NCBI GenBank assembly: GCA_016946835.1 | Contig: JACVTC010000109.1 | Span: forward strand, 440,001-483,500 | Direction of reading: 5' to 3' | Origin: Neocallimastix lanati (nom. inval.) | Taxonomy: Eukaryota; Neocallimastigomycota; Neocallimastigomycetes; Neocallimastigales; Neocallimastigaceae | DNA: 43,500 bases | In this document: positions 41,182 to 43,500 of the stretch, one piece after another | How positions within the stretch are numbered: the stretch's first letter is position 1 | Layout of the letters: each line of letters begins with the position of its first letter | Made by a program: the position numbers and the translations under genes | Notes under the pieces: model-generated | Databases searched by the model: none | What the model was told of the DNA's origin: nothing | The model's input: the letters and a program-made list of their open reading frames with translations, nothing else

Positions 41182-43500
41182 ATGGATAAGGGATTGAAGT
41201 TTTATGATATAGGAGATACACAAGGATCTCAATACGAATATTCAGACTATACACAAGATAATCAATTAGGTGATAAAGACGAAAACGATTTTACTTTAGA
41301 TAGTTTAACTCAAGCAACTGACAAAGAATCAAATGAAGATGGAAGTCAAAATTCAGATTTAAATTTTGAAGATACTGAGGAAAATGACTTTGATTTTGTA
41401 ACAGAGGATCAAAATGAAAATAAGCAATGTTGCCAGTAAATATTATAATAAATTTATAATCTTTACCATTTTTTATTAATATAGATATATATTTAAAAAA
41501 AACAATTATAATAATAAAATTTATATATATAAAGTCATATAATAATATAAAAAATACTACATTTATATTATTAAATATCATCATCTATTATACAATTTGT
41601 AAGAATGATTGTTTTAAAATAAATAATTTATTAAACTAATTTATAAAATTATATGTTTATATTTAATATTGTGATATTTTAATTATTAATTAAAAAAAAA
41701 ATAATGAAGATATTGTGGTATTCATAATCCAAATTGTTTAGTAAAATGTTTAATTTGTGAAAAATGGTTTTGTAATTCAAGAGGAAATACTTCAGGTTCA
41801 CATATTGTCAGTCATTTAGTAAGATCAAAACATAAGGAAGTTGGTTTACATCCTGATTCACCTTTAGGTGAAATAACTTTAGAATGTTATAACTGTGGTT
41901 GTAAAAATATTTTTTTACTTGGTTTCATTCCAGCAAAGTCAGATACTGTAGTTGTTCTTTTGTGCAGGTAAAATATAATTAATTTAAATACAGTTTTTGT
42001 TTAATTGATAGAATTTATATTAACAAATTAACTATATTTATACTCTTTAAAAATTAAATAATTTCTTTATGTATAAATACGTTATATATAAATTATTTAT
42101 ATTTATATATATTTCATTGTGTCATATCAATTAATTAATATTCATATTATTATAACATTATTACCAATGAAATTATTACTCATTGACATTCAATTTCTTT
42201 TATTAAATAATATTATATAAATATTTTTTAAATATTTAATATTCAATTTATCAAATTAATAAATTTCACTTATAAAACAAAATATTGTTCATTTATAATA
42301 TAATTAAATATTTTTGTCAATAGACAACCATGTGCAAGTACATCAAGTTCAAAAGATATGAATTGGGATTTATCTCAATGGTTACCATTAATTGATGATC
42401 ATTGTTTTTTAAATTGGTTAGTTAAAGTTCCAAGTGAACAAGAACAATTAAGAGCTCGTCATATTACTACTCAACAAATCAATAAATTAGAAGAATTATG
42501 GAGAAATAATAGTGAAGTAAATTTAGAAGATTTAGAAAAGCCAAATGTCGATGATGAACCCCAATCTATATTGTTAAAGTAATAATTTTTTTTTATTATT
42601 ATTTTCTATTATCTTAATAATTATTTAGCATTAAATAAATTAGTATATAAATGCTATTCATTTATATTAATATATTAATATAATAAAAAATATTAAAATA
42701 TTCTTTATTTATTTATTTATTTATTTATTTTTCTAATTATTGTAAACTTTATATTGTTTATTTTTATATTAATGATAAAGATACGAAGATGCTTATCAAT
42801 ATCAGAATATTTTCGGACCTTTAGTTAAGATAGAAGCAGATTATGATAAACAATTAAAAGAATCACAAACTGAAGAAGATGTAGTTGTTAGATGGGATAT
42901 TGGTTTAAATCAAAAAAGAATTGCCTACTTTATTTTACCGAAATTAGAACAAGGCGATATAAAATTGATGATTGGGGATGAATTAATTCTTCGTTACGAA
43001 GGAGAATTACATAATGGATGGGAAGGAAAAGGACATGTTATTAAGATTCCAAATAATTTATCAGATGAAGTTGCTCTTGAATTTACTAGAAATGATCATA
43101 TTCCGATTGATTGTACTCATAACTTTTCAGTTGATTTCGTTTGGAAATCTGTTTCATTTGATAGAATGCAGCATGCTATGAAGATTTTTGCTGTAGATGA
43201 AACTTCAATTAGTGGTTATATTTATCATCGTTTACTTGGTCATGATGTTGAACCGCAAATTTTAAAAACACAAATTCCAAAAAGATTCTCTGCTGAAAAT
43301 TTACCAGAATTGAATCACTCTCAAGTGTATGCTGTAAAAAGTGTTTTACAAAGACCACTTAGTTTGATTCAAGGTCCACCAGGTACTGGTAAAACTGTAA
43401 CGTCAGCTACAATTGTTTATCATTTAGCTAAAATGAATCCAGGTCAAGTTTTAGTTTGTGCTCCAAGTAATGTTGCAGTTGATCAATTAACCGAAAAAAT
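41182..43500 (+). CDS. UPF1: UPF1 RNA helicase, 5' part, runs off the window
   Basis: Superfamily 1 helicase central to nonsense-mediated mRNA decay. Exons 41182-41435, 41710-41967, 42324-42578 and 42781 to the window end give the first ~495 residues. An acidic, Asp/Glu/Asn-rich leader of ~80 residues is followed by the CH (Cys-His zinc) domain, which binds UPF2: [20 protein letters not shown], then [23 protein letters not shown] and CYNCGCKN. The stalk/1B region follows ([20 protein letters not shown]). The Walker A loop GPPGTGKT is at 43373-43396 (about residue 453), and motif Ia-like [12 protein letters not shown] lies near the end. The rest of the helicase core and any C-terminal SQ-rich tail lie outside the window. 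The start codon chosen is the first ATG of the open exon. Confidence 0.98.

Overview
The window reads as nuclear DNA of a very AT-rich eukaryote. Genes carry many short GT-AG introns, non-coding DNA is almost pure A/T with long homopolymers and (AAAT)n, (TAA)n and (TA)n tracts, and exons are only moderately AT-rich. A septin, a ubiquitin-S27a fusion, a DIS3L2-type RNase, a VAMP7-type SNARE and UPF1 indicate an opisthokont. Dictyostelium, the other obvious AT-rich candidate, lacks septins. The best fit is an anaerobic gut fungus (Neocallimastigomycota). This is inferred from composition and gene content, with no direct marker.

Layout. A septin (67-2137, minus) is followed by a LINE 3' fragment carrying a nested mRNA retrocopy (3869-4740). 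Next come two tandem paralogues of 2-enoyl thioester reductase (5412-7642 and 8387-10493, both minus), then divergent ubiquitin-S27a (11251-11709, plus). Two LINE fragments and a copia scrap fill 11951-14340. A large DIS3L2-like exonuclease (16246-22008, plus) is followed by a repeat-rich spacer and a third large LINE fragment (23881-25135, minus). An unrecognised 21-exon gene (25777-31690, minus) comes next. A transposon graveyard (32537-37032) holds a terminal-inverted-repeat element, a decayed Ty1/copia element and a hairpin-rich island. The right end has a VAMP7-like SNARE (38093-39346, plus), a minimal LINE 3' end, a 5 x 31 bp tandem repeat, and UPF1 running off the window (41182-43500, plus).

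Most striking is the DIS3L2-like gene. Its reconstructed 1572-residue product has four tandem copies of the paired cold-shock (OB-fold) module that normally occurs once before the RNB catalytic domain. Intron positions and phases recur at module borders, so this looks like internal exon duplication in a living gene: the frame is open across eight exons and all four catalytic aspartates are present. It shares the window with UPF1, a second RNA-decay factor, but the distance gives no reason to call them a unit.

All exon structures were read by eye from splice signals and checked only by frame and phase closure and, for the paralogues, by comparison with each other.
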